Shown here: piece by piece, positions 26,719 through 33,083 of the stretch
Layout of the letters: each line of letters opens with the position of its first letter
Numbering within the stretch: position 1 is the stretch's first letter
NCBI GenBank assembly: GCA_944386285.1
Contig: CALXAM010000060.1
Coordinates: 1 to 33,083, forward strand
DNA: 33,083 nt
Direction of reading: 5' to 3'
Origin: an uncultured Clostridia bacterium
GTDB lineage: Bacteria; Bacillota; Clostridia; Oscillospirales; Ruminococcaceae
The notes under the pieces: model-generated
Seen by the model: only the letters and a program-made list of their open reading frames with translations
The model's database searches: none
What the model was told of the DNA's origin: nothing
Translations under genes and position numbers: made by a program

Positions 26719-28549
26719 AGCATTTCCCTCCCACTAACGTATTGGCACCACAGCCGGCACACTGCATCCGACAGTTTTTCGTTACAGCTGCCTCATGTGC
26801 CTTTTTGTTTTCCCGCTGCAAAAAAGCTTCGCTCACACAGTAGTCAAGATGACTCCAAGGAAGAATCTCGTCAAACGAACGGCGGCGGTTTGCGTAAAAT
26901 GCAGGGTCAAGTCCACATTCTTTGAATGTTTCCATCCAACGGTCATAGTGGAACTGGTCGTCCCAGCTATCGAATGTACATCCTTTTAAGAACGCTTTAT
27001 AAATGACCTGAGCCAATCGACGATCACCGCGGGCAAACACAGCTTCCAATACAGATGCATCGGAGTGATGGTATTTGAGCGAGATCTTTTTACTGGTAAC
27101 CGCATCTTTTAATATCCGGTGTTTTTCTTCAATTTGTGCAAAGGTATCCTGTGGCTCATATTGGAATGGGGTAAATGGTTTTGGCACAAATGTAGAGACA
27201 GAAACGGTTACATTTACAGATTGTCCTTTTGCACGATTTTCGGTATGATAATAAAGATCAACCACACGCTGTGCAAGTTCAATGATTCCGCGGATATCTT
27301 CTTCCGTTTCGGTTGGTAAACCGATCATGAAATAGAGCTTCACTGACGAATACCCGCCTTCAAATGCCAGACGGCAGCTGTGCATGACATCTTCTTCCGA
27401 AATATTTTTGTTGATAACGTCTCGCATTCGCTGTGTTCCGGCTTCCGGTGCAAATGTTAATCCGCTTTTACGTACCGCTTTGATTTTTTCGAGCAGCTCT
27501 TCAGAGAAATTGTCAATACGCAACGAGGGAAGCGTCATATTGATGTGACGTGTTTGTGTGTAGTCAAACAGTTGCGTCAATAAGGATTCCATATCGGAGT
27601 AATCGCTTGTACTCAGTGAAGAAAGAGAAACCTCTTCATATCCGGTCGATTCGCATAAATCACGGCATTCTGCACAGATTGTATCGGGTTTCTTTTCACG
27701 CAGCGGCCGATATAGAAAGCCAGCTTGACAAAAACGACAGCCACGGATACAGCCGCGCAGCACTTCAACCACTGCACGGTCATGGACGGTTCCCATAAAC
27801 GGGACAATGAAGTTTTCGGGGTAGAAGACCTTGTCAAAATCACGAATGATACGTTTTTTTACTGTTTTAGGCGCACCGTCTTTTGGCGTGATTTGTGCAA
27901 CGGTTCCATCTTCATTGTAAGTGACTTCGTAAAGTGACGGTACATAAATGCCGCCGATTTGTGCCGCTTTTTGTAAAAAAGATGCTTTTGATTCGTTTGC
28001 TGCTTTGCAGTCACGATACAAGTCCATCAATTCGTTCATCGATTCCTCGCCTTCGCCAAGCATGAACAAATCGATAAAATCGACCAGCGGCTCCGGATTA
28101 CAGGCACACGGACCTCCGGCAATGACGAGATTTTTAAGATCATGGCGTTCGCTTGCTAATACAGGTACACCGCCGAGCTTGAGCATATTCAAAATATTGG
28201 TGTAGGAGAGTTCATATTGAAGCGTGAATCCAATGATATCGAACTCGTACAGTGGATCAAAGCTTTCAAGTCCATAGAGTGGAATATTTTCCTTTTTCAT
28301 TTCTTCTTCGAAGTCCACCCATGGTGCAAAAACACGCTCACACCAAGTATCTTCACGATAGTTGAGTAAAGAGTAGAGAATTTTCATTCCAAGATGAGAC
28401 ATACCAATTTCGTATGTATCAGGAAAGCAAAATGCAAAGCGCATGAAAACGCTGTTTTTGTCTTTGGTGACACTGTTTAATTCGCCGCCGGTATAACGTG
28501 CTGGCTTTTGTACACGCATTAAAATAGGATCAAGCTGTTGTAATTGCAT
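26711..28549 (-). CDS. TIGR03960-family B12-binding-domain radical SAM protein
   Basis: This 612-residue protein has an N-terminal B12-binding-like domain (about 60-200), then the radical SAM core with CIRGCRFCQAGF, whose Cys residues (CxxxCxxC) hold the catalytic 4Fe-4S cluster. Further family segments are PSLRIDNFSEELLEKI, TFAPEAGTQRMRDVINKN and KLYFMIGLPTE. The C-terminus ends in a small Cys group CRMQCAGCG. The start at 28549 has a TGGAGGAATT site; a longer ORF begins nine codons earlier without support. The substrate of this family is not known to me. It is paired with the DUF2344 protein downstream. Confidence 0.9.
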   Translation of the reverse strand: MQLQQLDPILMRVQKPARYTGGELNSVTKDKNSVFMRFAFCFPDTYEIGMSHLGMKILYSLLNYREDTWCERVFAPWVDFEEEMKKENIPLYGLESFDPLYEFDIIGFTLQYELSYTNILNMLKLGGVPVLASERHDLKNLVIAGGPCACNPEPLVDFIDLFMLGEGEESMNELMDLYRDCKAANESKASFLQKAAQIGGIYVPSLYEVTYNEDGTVAQITPKDGAPKTVKKRIIRDFDKVFYPENFIVPFMGTVHDRAVVEVLRGCIRGCRFCQAGFLYRPLREKKPDTICAECRDLCESTGYEEVSLSSLSTSDYSDMESLLTQLFDYTQTRHINMTLPSLRIDNFSEELLEKIKAVRKSGLTFAPEAGTQRMRDVINKNISEEDVMHSCRLAFEGGYSSVKLYFMIGLPTETEEDIRGIIELAQRVVDLYYHTENRAKGQSVNVTVSVSTFVPKPFTPFQYEPQDTFAQIEEKHRILKDAVTSKKISLKYHHSDASVLEAVFARGDRRLAQVIYKAFLKGCTFDSWDDQFHYDRWMETFKECGLDPAFYANRRRSFDEILPWSHLDYCVSEAFLQRENKKAHEAAVTKNCRMQCAGCGANTLVGGKCFD

Positions 28550-28644
28550 AATTCCTCCAAAGAAATGGATTTTCAATGATTTTATTTTTTATTATACCAT
28601 AGTTACATGCAAAAAGAAAGGGAACACCCGAGCGGGTACAGCAT

Positions 28645-28710
28645 GAAAAAACGCCTCTTTCAAAAATACGCATTGCGTCAGTGCATGGCGTTCTTTTTGA
28701 AAGGGGCGTT
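28645..28710 (-). terminator. Terminator of spo0A
   Basis: A 17-bp inverted repeat with one mismatch (28650-28666 with 28694-28710) around a 27-nt loop containing a smaller ACGC/GCGT pair. On the - strand it is followed by six T (28645-28650). It lies 18 bp after the spo0A stop. The stem is unusually long for a terminator. Confidence 0.85.
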
Positions 28711-28727
28711 GATCTTTTTTATAGGAT

Positions 28728-29510
28728 TCATCGTGCGACAGGATGCATCCGTTTGAGTTTTAAGCGGAGTTTATCCGCGATCATTGCAATAAATTCAGAG
28801 TTGGTAGGTTTGCCGCGGCCGGTGTTGATGGTATAACCGAAATAATCATTGAGTGTATCTACGTCACCACGATCCCATGCGATTTCAATTGCATGACGAA
28901 TTGCACGTTCTACACGTGATGAGGTTGTCTGGAATGTTTTTGCAATCGTTGGATATAAAAGCTTTGTCACGGAATTGATCATATCCTGATTATTGACACT
29001 CAAAATGATTGCTTCACGGATATAGTGATATCCTTTGATGTGTGCCGGGATTCCAATGTGAAGAATCAAGTCGGTAACAATGGATTCGAGATCGTCTGTT
29101 GCAGTACCCGGATGGTTAATATCCAGCGGTTTTCCGCTTTGAAGTCCGCCTAATGAAAGTACGCGGTCGCAAAGTGCCTGATTGTCAAATGGGCGGAGCA
29201 TGTAATAACTTGCACCGTTTTGCATGACTTCATTTTCTACATACTGATTATCATAGCCGCTGACGACAATTACTTTCGGCGGATTGGGATGCTTGTCCAA
29301 TGCGCGCAGGACGTCGATCGCATCCTTTTGCGACATAAATGATTCCATGACAACGACATCTGGTTTCCAGTCAAAAATCGTTTGCAGTACACGGCTTCCG
29401 TCTTTTGCAACCAACGAAACATCTGCACCGCATTGTGTTAACAGATCGCTGCAAGCCATGCCGAAATGAATGGAATTATCACCAATTAAAACTTTTAAAT
29501 GCTTTTGCAT
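28728..29510 (-). CDS. spo0A: Sporulation response regulator Spo0A with atypical receiver
   Basis: This 260-residue protein has a receiver domain (1-120), a linker, and a well-conserved Spo0A DNA-binding domain (about 141-255), including IPAHIKGYHYIREAI, LLYPTIAKTF, SSRVERAIRHAIE and KPTNSEFIAMIADKLRL. Spo0A is the master regulator of entry into sporulation, normally activated by aspartate phosphorylation. Here the phosphoacceptor position holds Glu56 (VVVMESFMS, aligned with LVLDIIMP in Bacillus). The acidic pair is D11-N12 instead of D-D, the switch Thr is Ser84, and the conserved Lys is Arg106 (MLRPFD). The start at 29510 has a GGAGGT site. The gene lies downstream of spoIVB as in other spore formers, but separated by about 490 bp. 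The DNA-binding part should work; how activity is controlled is open. Confidence 0.95.
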   Translation of the reverse strand: MQKHLKVLIGDNSIHFGMACSDLLTQCGADVSLVAKDGSRVLQTIFDWKPDVVVMESFMSQKDAIDVLRALDKHPNPPKVIVVSGYDNQYVENEVMQNGASYYMLRPFDNQALCDRVLSLGGLQSGKPLDINHPGTATDDLESIVTDLILHIGIPAHIKGYHYIREAIILSVNNQDMINSVTKLLYPTIAKTFQTTSSRVERAIRHAIEIAWDRGDVDTLNDYFGYTINTGRGKPTNSEFIAMIADKLRLKLKRMHPVAR

Positions 29511-29533
29511 AAAGGGTACCTCCACTAAGTTGA

Positions 29534-29562
29534 TGTCTATAGAATACCATATATTACCAAAC
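29534..29562 (-). promoter_or_regulatory. Candidate promoter of spo0A
   Basis: On the - strand TTGCAT, a 17-bp spacer and TATTCT lie about 25-55 bp upstream of the spo0A start codon. This would give a short leader. Longer transcripts could also enter from the promoter at 29927-29956. I see no clear SigH promoter. Confidence 0.45.
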
Positions 29563-29596
29563 AATGCAACAGCAAAATCAAAAAAATTACTAACAA

Positions 29597-29920
29597 ATGG
29601 AAATTTCTTTTAAAAACAGTGCTCTCATAGTTTGTTCTATGCTGTTAAGCCGTTTCTCGGCAAAAAACCAAAGTCCTCGCGCTGAGCTGTTGACAAAGCC
29701 TGCGGCGAAGCACCTACAAGTTCATGAAAAATGGTCTGCAATCGGTTTGGATTCAGACATGGTCGATTTAAAGAAGCGGCCTATGTAAACATAGAAGAGC
29801 GCTCGGGAAAGTGTGTTTCTTGTTTGATTATTTGGTTTTCTCATGCTTGTTTTATGCTGAGTGACATTCGCTTCCATCGCCAAATACGCGCAGAAAGTTT
29901 CCTTTTGCTGTAAGGAATTA
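29597..29920 (-). ncRNA. Candidate structured RNA between spoIVB and spo0A
   Basis: No convincing protein is encoded in the approximately 490 bp between spo0A and spoIVB. A strong promoter on the - strand starts a transcript near 29920. The transcript ends can pair: 29892-29902 with 29599-29608. Inside are several clean hairpins: 29830-29835 with 29880-29885 (6 bp), 29781-29794 (6-bp stem), 29734-29738 with 29754-29758, 29649-29652 with 29658-29661, and a two-step hairpin with arms 29615-29619/29642-29646 and 29626-29630/29637-29641. An A/T-only stretch with seven T on the - strand follows at 29580-29586. It could be a stand-alone RNA or a long spo0A leader. I compared it by eye with RNase P RNA, tmRNA, 6S and SRP RNA and recognised none. 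Confidence 0.42.
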
Positions 29921-29926
29921 TTTTTT

Positions 29927-29956
29927 ATTATATCACATAAAACCGCATCCTGTCAT
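29927..29956 (-). promoter_or_regulatory. Promoter of the candidate RNA
   Basis: ATGACA (29951-29956 on the - strand), an 18-bp spacer and a perfect TATAAT (29927-29932). It sits right after the spoIVB terminator, so it must drive something between here and spo0A rather than read-through of spoIVB. Confidence 0.65.
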
Positions 29957-29967
29957 TAGTACGCTGT

Positions 29968-30003
29968 AAAAAAGCGGGCAGCTTAAAAGGCTGCCCGCTT
30001 TTT
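29968..30003 (-). terminator. Terminator of spoIVB
   Basis: GC-rich stem (29968-29982 with 29990-30003) with a short loop and A/T-rich ends; it overlaps the last bases of the spoIVB stop codon and would also stop + strand transcription. Confidence 0.92.
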
Positions 30004-31234
30004 ATGCGGCATTCTCATCCATAACAGACAACATGTTCTCTGCAAAGATGCCGTATCCCTTTGCCGGATTATTGACAAACACATGCGTTACGGCACCGAC
30101 AAGTTTTCCGTTTTGAAGAATAGGCGAACCGCTCATACCTTGAACAATTCCGCCTGTACGTCTTAGCAATGCTTCATCGGTGACTGTGATGATCAGATTT
30201 TTAGTCAACGCTTTTTCGTTCATGTTAATCTCGTCAATTCGAATATGATATTCTTGAATGCCGTCGTCACCGAGTGTACATCGGATCACAGCATCGCCCG
30301 GTTTTACTTCTTGCTTATGAAGCACTTCCACTTCATCTGCCTGCGCAAGAGTATCATCGGTAAGCGTGCCGAATACACCTGCTTGTGTATTTTGATTTAA
30401 CGTGCCGCATGGTTCATTGGATGAAAAACTGCCTTTGAGTTCGCCGGGTGTACCGGATACGCCTTTTTGCACACCGGACAGATGAACCGGACAGATTTGA
30501 CCTGCAGAAAGCGGCATCAAAAGACCGGTATCGCTATCATTGATCCCATGGCCGAGTCCGCCGAAAGCACCGGTGTCATTGTCATAATAGGAGACAGTTC
30601 CGATTCCGGCAGTGGAATCACGCACCCATAAACCGCCTTTATACATGCCATCCATACCTTTCGCGGTGTTTAGTGTGGTTTCATATACAACATCGTCACG
30701 TGTATAGGTGATTGTATACGGCCCCGGACCGTCGCAAAACAAATCAGCCACTTCCTCATTGGTAAAGACGTCTGTCCCATCAATTGTCAAAATGGTATCG
30801 CCCTTTTGAATTCCAGCCTCCGCTGCCGGATAAACGGTACCGTCCGGTGTTTCCACCGCAGCGATATCAATAACCAATACGCCTTTTGTAAATAATTTAA
30901 TGCCGAATAATGTTCCACCGGGAGTTACTGTTTCACGCTCTTTGACACTGACACGAGTTTGTGTGACCGGAAAAAGTCCAAAGAGACGAACGGTGACCTG
31001 TTCGGAGGTGCCGAGAGATTTTCCTGCAAGACTTGTTTGATCGTAAGAAAGCGGTGTACCGCTTTTTAAATAGGCGAGAGAGGAAAACGTTAATTCCTCA
31101 CCAGGAGAAACATAAAAATTTGATGGAATTTGCTGTTCTAACAAAAAGACTGTACCAAAAAAGAAAGCAGAAAGTGCAGCAATCATTGCTGTTGATTTTC
31201 GAATTGCTTTATAAAGAATTTGATTTCGCTTCAT
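30002..31234 (-). CDS. spoIVB: SpoIVB sporulation signalling peptidase (S55)
   Basis: This 410-residue protein is SpoIVB, a serine peptidase made in the forespore and exported to the intermembrane space, where it cleaves SpoIVFA and so triggers SigK activation in the mother cell. Residues about 14-33 form the N-terminal membrane anchor. A PDZ domain spans roughly 108-190 (GIQKGDTILTIDGTDV). The S55 peptidase part contains LGHGINDSDTG with His229 and GMSGSPIL with Ser368, the catalytic pair. Length is close to the Bacillus protein. The start has a TTGGAGGAA site. It is upstream of spo0A on the same strand, the usual gene order, but separated from it by its own terminator and the candidate RNA. 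Confidence 0.95.
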   Translation of the reverse strand: MKRNQILYKAIRKSTAMIAALSAFFFGTVFLLEQQIPSNFYVSPGEELTFSSLAYLKSGTPLSYDQTSLAGKSLGTSEQVTVRLFGLFPVTQTRVSVKERETVTPGGTLFGIKLFTKGVLVIDIAAVETPDGTVYPAAEAGIQKGDTILTIDGTDVFTNEEVADLFCDGPGPYTITYTRDDVVYETTLNTAKGMDGMYKGGLWVRDSTAGIGTVSYYDNDTGAFGGLGHGINDSDTGLLMPLSAGQICPVHLSGVQKGVSGTPGELKGSFSSNEPCGTLNQNTQAGVFGTLTDDTLAQADEVEVLHKQEVKPGDAVIRCTLGDDGIQEYHIRIDEINMNEKALTKNLIITVTDEALLRRTGGIVQGMSGSPILQNGKLVGAVTHVFVNNPAKGYGIFAENMLSVMDENAA

Positions 31235-31310
31235 AAAATTCCTCCAACATTCACGATGCTATCCAGTAGTGTGCGCAGGATTGTACGATTTATTGAAGGA
31301 AAATTCATAT

Positions 31311-31347
31311 AAAAAAAGACGGTTTTTTAAAAAACCGTCTTTTTTTA
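31311..31347 (-). terminator. Terminator of the rpsF-ssb-rpsR operon
   Basis: Long A/T-flanked stem with GACGG/CCGTC core (31317-31321 and 31334-31338) and T-runs on both sides, about 12 bp after the rpsR stop. Confidence 0.88.
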
Positions 31348-31358
31348 AACATTAAAAA

Positions 31359-31622
31359 TTAGTCGCTTACATACGGCAGCAGAGCAGCCTGTCTTGCACG
31401 TTTGATTGCAACAGTCAGCTCACGCTGATGACGTGCACAGGTACCGGTTACACGGCGCGGAACAATTTTCGCACGCTCAGAGAGATAACGGCGCAGTTTT
31501 GCAACGTCTTTGTAATCGATGTGTTCTGCTTTATCAACACAGAATGCGCAAACTTTTTTGCGAGATCTTCTGCCAGCCGGACGATTCGGACGCTCCGGTC
31601 TTTCACTATGGTTTCTTTCCAT
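31359..31622 (-). CDS. rpsR: Ribosomal protein bS18
   Basis: This 87-residue small-subunit protein has the S18 core [43 protein letters not shown], seen as segments [15 protein letters not shown] and [11 protein letters not shown]. It is the zinc-ribbon (C+) form with KKVCAFC near the N-terminus and a later Cys. It binds 16S rRNA as a dimer with S6. It lies 24 bp downstream of ssb with an AAGGAGG site, in the classical rpsF-ssb-rpsR order. Confidence 0.97.
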   Translation of the reverse strand: MERNHSERPERPNRPAGRRSRKKVCAFCVDKAEHIDYKDVAKLRRYLSERAKIVPRRVTGTCARHQRELTVAIKRARQAALLPYVSD

Positions 31623-31646
31623 TGAACGTTTACCTCCTTATAAATT

Positions 31647-32111
31647 TTAAAACGGAAGATCACTGTCGTCGTCTTCGATCGCTTCAAAATCACCAATGCT
31701 GAAGCCTGTTCCTTTTGAAGGCTCCGAAAAGCTTTCAGGCTGCGGAACAGGGAATGAAGCGGATGCCTGTGAACGCGGTGCGGAATCAGATTTGCTGTCT
31801 GCAAAATAGACCTGATCAGCAACCACTTCAAAAGCAGTGCGTTTATTTCCGTTTTTGTCTTCGTAGTTTCTCGTTTGAATCGAGCCTTCAAGTGCAATCA
31901 TGCGGCCTTTTTGGAAATACCGACAAATAAAATCAGCGGTTTGTCTCCATGCCACAATATTGATGAAGTCTGTTTGACGCGTGCCGCTGTCTCTCGATGC
32001 ATAGTTTCTGTCAACTGCAATCGAAAATGACGTAACGGATGTGCCGTTTGGCGTTTGCTTATGCTCCGGATCAGCTGTAAGCCGTCCCATTAAAATTACG
32101 CGATTCAGCAT
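31647..32111 (-). CDS. ssb: Single-stranded DNA-binding protein
   Basis: This 154-residue SSB has the OB-fold N-terminal domain (MLNRVILMGRLTADPE, TSFSIAVDRNY and DFINIVAWRQTADF), a Gln/Ser/Pro-rich flexible linker and the acidic tip DDDSDLPF that recruits repair and replication partners. The ATG at 32111 has a GGAGGT site nine bases upstream; a TTG two codons earlier is too close to that site. It lies 17 bp after rpsF and belongs to the same operon. Confidence 0.97.
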   Translation of the reverse strand: MLNRVILMGRLTADPEHKQTPNGTSVTSFSIAVDRNYASRDSGTRQTDFINIVAWRQTADFICRYFQKGRMIALEGSIQTRNYEDKNGNKRTAFEVVADQVYFADSKSDSAPRSQASASFPVPQPESFSEPSKGTGFSIGDFEAIEDDDSDLPF

Positions 32112-32128
32112 AACCAAAGCACCTCCAA

Positions 32129-32428
32129 TTATTCGCCGATGCGAAGTGTCACGACGGAACGCATAACACCATCAGTGATGTTTAATACGCGCTCGAGCTC
32201 TGCCGGGAACGACGGAGAAGAAGTAAAGTTGAACAGAACGTAGTAGCCTTCGGTCTCATAGTTGATCGGATAAGCCAGTCTGCGTTTGCCCCACTCATCG
32301 ACAGAATCAAGAGTTGCGTTTGTGGAAATCAAAGTATTGATTTTCTCAACCAGAGCTTTGATGCCATCCTCGCCAACCTTGGTGCTAAGAACGATGAGTG
32401 CTTCGTATTTTTCTGTAAGTTTTGCCAT
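32129..32428 (-). CDS. rpsF: Ribosomal protein bS6
   Basis: This 99-residue small-subunit protein has the S6 pattern KYEALIVLSTK, VDEWGKRRLAYPINYETEGYYVLFNF (as VDEWGKRRLAYPI and EGYYVLFNF) and the C-terminal GVMRSVVTLRI. It dimerises with S18 on the 30S platform. The start at 32428 has a strong AGGAGGTG site, which can pair with an upstream complementary segment (see the leader). It is the first gene of the rpsF-ssb-rpsR operon. Confidence 0.97.
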   Translation of the reverse strand: MAKLTEKYEALIVLSTKVGEDGIKALVEKINTLISTNATLDSVDEWGKRRLAYPINYETEGYYVLFNFTSSPSFPAELERVLNITDGVMRSVVTLRIGE

Positions 32429-32438
32429 GTTGGTGCAC

Positions 32439-32502
32439 CTCCTTTTGGACATATGCCCCTCTGCTCTTACAAAGGGGAAGGAGTTTATCCGAGTTTGGAT
32501 AA
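32439..32502 (-). promoter_or_regulatory. rpsF leader able to mask the ribosome-binding site
   Basis: In the transcribed leader, a segment at 32478-32483 (CUCCUU in RNA) is complementary to the rpsF Shine-Dalgarno at 32439-32444 (AAGGAG). Between them, CCCCU and AGGGG (32473-32477 and 32456-32460) form an inner stem. A second hairpin, UUUAUCC with GGAUAAA, lies at 32483-32502. rpsF leaders in many bacteria are bound by the S6:S18 pair for feedback control. This leader may do the same, but I did not see the typical CCG bulge clearly. Confidence 0.5.
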
Positions 32503-32513
32503 ACAAAATGCGA

Positions 32514-32564
32514 ACAAAAGCCGCATACATCTGGAATTTTATCAGATCATGCGGCTTTTGTCAA
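32514..32564 (-). promoter_or_regulatory. rpsF promoter overlapping a long inverted repeat
   Basis: On the - strand TTGACA (32559-32564), a 17-bp spacer and TAAAAT (32536-32541) form the operon promoter. The same bases lie inside an inverted repeat with arms 32515-32526 and 32549-32560 plus an inner ATCTG/CAGAT pair. It may be the old terminator of a former upstream gene, or an operator. Confidence 0.6.
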
Positions 32565-32602
32565 GGACTTTATTTGTAAACTTCAATTCGTAAAATGAAA
32601 TA

Positions 32603-32632
32603 AGGAGGTGATGCTTAATGAGGGTAAAATAA
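32603..32632 (+). other. Strong ribosome-binding site with a four-codon ORF
   Basis: AGGAGGTG (32603-32610) is followed at good spacing by ATG (32618) and the four-codon frame MRVK ending in TAA at 32632. Either a leader peptide or the first codons of a host gene cut off by insertion of the AT-rich element that begins here. Confidence 0.4.
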
Positions 32633-32672
32633 AAAGAGACTATTTTATCAATAGTCTCTAGTAAAATAAAAA
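32624..32672. repeat. 12-bp direct repeat flanking a 9-bp hairpin at the element end
   Basis: GTAAAATAAAAA occurs at 32624-32635 and again at 32661-32672. Between them, AGAGACTAT (32635-32643) and ATAGTCTCT (32651-32659) form a perfect stem with a 7-nt loop. The place, where GC content drops and a recombinase follows, makes this a candidate end or attachment region of a mobile element. Confidence 0.55.
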
Positions 32673-32701
32673 AATAGTTATTAAAGAAGGTCGATTAAAT
32701 T

Positions 32702-32824
32702 ATGGAAAATAAAATTATATGCAATATAACAAATTTTGATGAACTCAAAGAGTATACTAAAAAAGAAAACTTGTATAATAAAAAACTTGAAGAATTAATA
32801 TCTCCGATTTTTAATTCAAATTAA
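32702..32824 (+). CDS. Small AT-rich ORF, unknown function
   Basis: A 40-residue frame beginning MENKIICNITNFDELKEYTK and ending SPIFNSN. It is very rich in Lys, Asn, Ile and Glu, and its AT content is far above that of the chromosome genes. A weak AAGAAGG-like site precedes the ATG. I do not recognise it. It is probably cargo or a remnant at the tip of the mobile element and may not be expressed. Confidence 0.35.
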   Translation: MENKIICNITNFDELKEYTKKENLYNKKLEELISPIFNSN

Positions 32825-32894
32825 AGACTCAGTTTTCCTAAAACCATTGATATTACAAGGCATTTCGCCTGCTCAATGCTCGGATTTCATGTAT

Positions 32895-32940
32895 TTTCCC
32901 TTGTTTTTGCCCTTACGAGCCGAAACAAGGGAAAGTTTTT
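32895..32940 (+). terminator. Terminator-like hairpin beside the recombinase gene
   Basis: Perfect 12-bp inverted repeat (32895-32906 with 32923-32934), 16-nt loop, then a run of T at 32936-32940 on the + strand. It would stop transcripts leaving the 40-codon ORF before they enter the recombinase gene from behind. Confidence 0.75.
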
Positions 32941-33083
32941 TTATGCCCCGCCGACCACCTTGTCCAGCAGCCTTGCGGAAGTACGCTTCGCTTCCCTTGT
33001 AGCGTGAGCGTAGATAGACATCGTGGTATTGACATCGGAGTGCCCTAACAGCTCCTGCACATCGGTGGGCTTTGCTCCGCCCG
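32941..33083 (-). CDS. Tyrosine recombinase/integrase, C-terminal fragment (runs off the window)
   Basis: On the - strand the last 46 codons read from 33081 as GGAKPTDVQELLGHSDVNTT, MSIYAHATREAKRTSARLL and DKVVGGA, ending in TAA at 32941. LLGHSDVNTTMSIYAH is the classical end of phage-type integrases: the His of LGHS and the catalytic Tyr of IYAH. The rest of the gene lies outside. Such integrases usually sit at one end of an integrative conjugative element or similar island, with the attachment site just beyond the 3' end, matching the AT-rich border here. Confidence 0.9.
   Translation of the reverse strand, partial: GGAKPTDVQELLGHSDVNTTMSIYAHATREAKRTSARLLDKVVGGA

Noticed and set aside
29597..29913. 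Two short + strand frames (63 and 60 codons) between spo0A and spoIVB
   Set aside because: No ribosome-binding site, odd composition, and the region is better explained by hairpins and a - strand promoter.
29597..29920. RNase P RNA, tmRNA, SRP RNA or 6S RNA as identity of the candidate RNA
   Set aside because: The conserved strings of RNase P, the tRNA-like end of tmRNA, the SRP apical loop and the single long rod of 6S RNA were not seen. This was by eye only, so a covariance search could still reverse it.
1..33083. tRNA genes, rRNA genes or CRISPR arrays
   Set aside because: No cloverleaf-like T-arm signatures, rRNA segments or regularly spaced repeats were noticed in reading through the window.

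Overview
The window looks like chromosome from an endospore-forming Clostridia bacterium. It carries Spo0A, the SpoIVB sporulation peptidase, a C+-type ribosomal protein S18 and an NFACT/RqcH protein, and it has many B12 and Fe-S enzymes typical of a strict anaerobe. GC looks moderate and even until about 32600, where it falls sharply. The gene set would fit gut Oscillospirales-like lineages, but the family assignment is inference.

Positions 1-7700 (+ strand): rqcH and its terminator, murD, two M42 aminopeptidases, a GNAT acetyltransferase and a PLP-dependent methionine gamma-lyase-family protein. The last four are packed with overlaps. murD carries a perfect 25-bp tandem duplication that puts its C-terminus out of frame. 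Positions 7709-10173 (- strand): a copZ-copA copper export operon.

Positions 10283-19464 are the metabolic core. A cupin/AraC regulator is divergent from a nine-gene corrinoid methyltransferase cluster: a UroD-family methyltransferase, a DUF2284 cysteine-rich protein, a RACo-like ferredoxin/ASKHA corrinoid reactivase, a B12-binding corrinoid shuttle protein, three more intact UroD-family proteins and a fifth with two frameshifts. This is the layout of anaerobic methyl-transfer (for example O-demethylase) systems, with one corrinoid carrier serving several methyltransferases. The metal-ligand positions differ between the paralogs, which suggests different substrates or roles. The substrate cannot be read from sequence.

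Positions 19671-25882: a MarR regulator with a flavin reductase-like gene (- strand) is divergent from a large double-ASKHA acyl-CoA dehydratase activase-like protein, a dehydratase-like partner and a CmpB-type membrane protein. Both promoters and two dyads can be read in the shared control region.

Positions 26044-32530 (- strand): a radical-SAM pair (TIGR03960/TIGR03936-like), spo0A, an approximately 490-bp spacer with its own promoter and many inverted repeats (candidate structured RNA), spoIVB, and the rpsF-ssb-rpsR operon with a leader that can hide its ribosome-binding site. The Spo0A receiver domain is atypical: Glu sits at the phosphoacceptor position, and other catalytic receiver residues are also replaced.

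From about 32600 to the end the DNA becomes AT-rich, with a 12-bp direct repeat flanking a hairpin, a 40-codon ORF, and the C-terminus of a tyrosine recombinase running off the edge. This is most likely one end of an integrated mobile element inserted upstream of rpsF.
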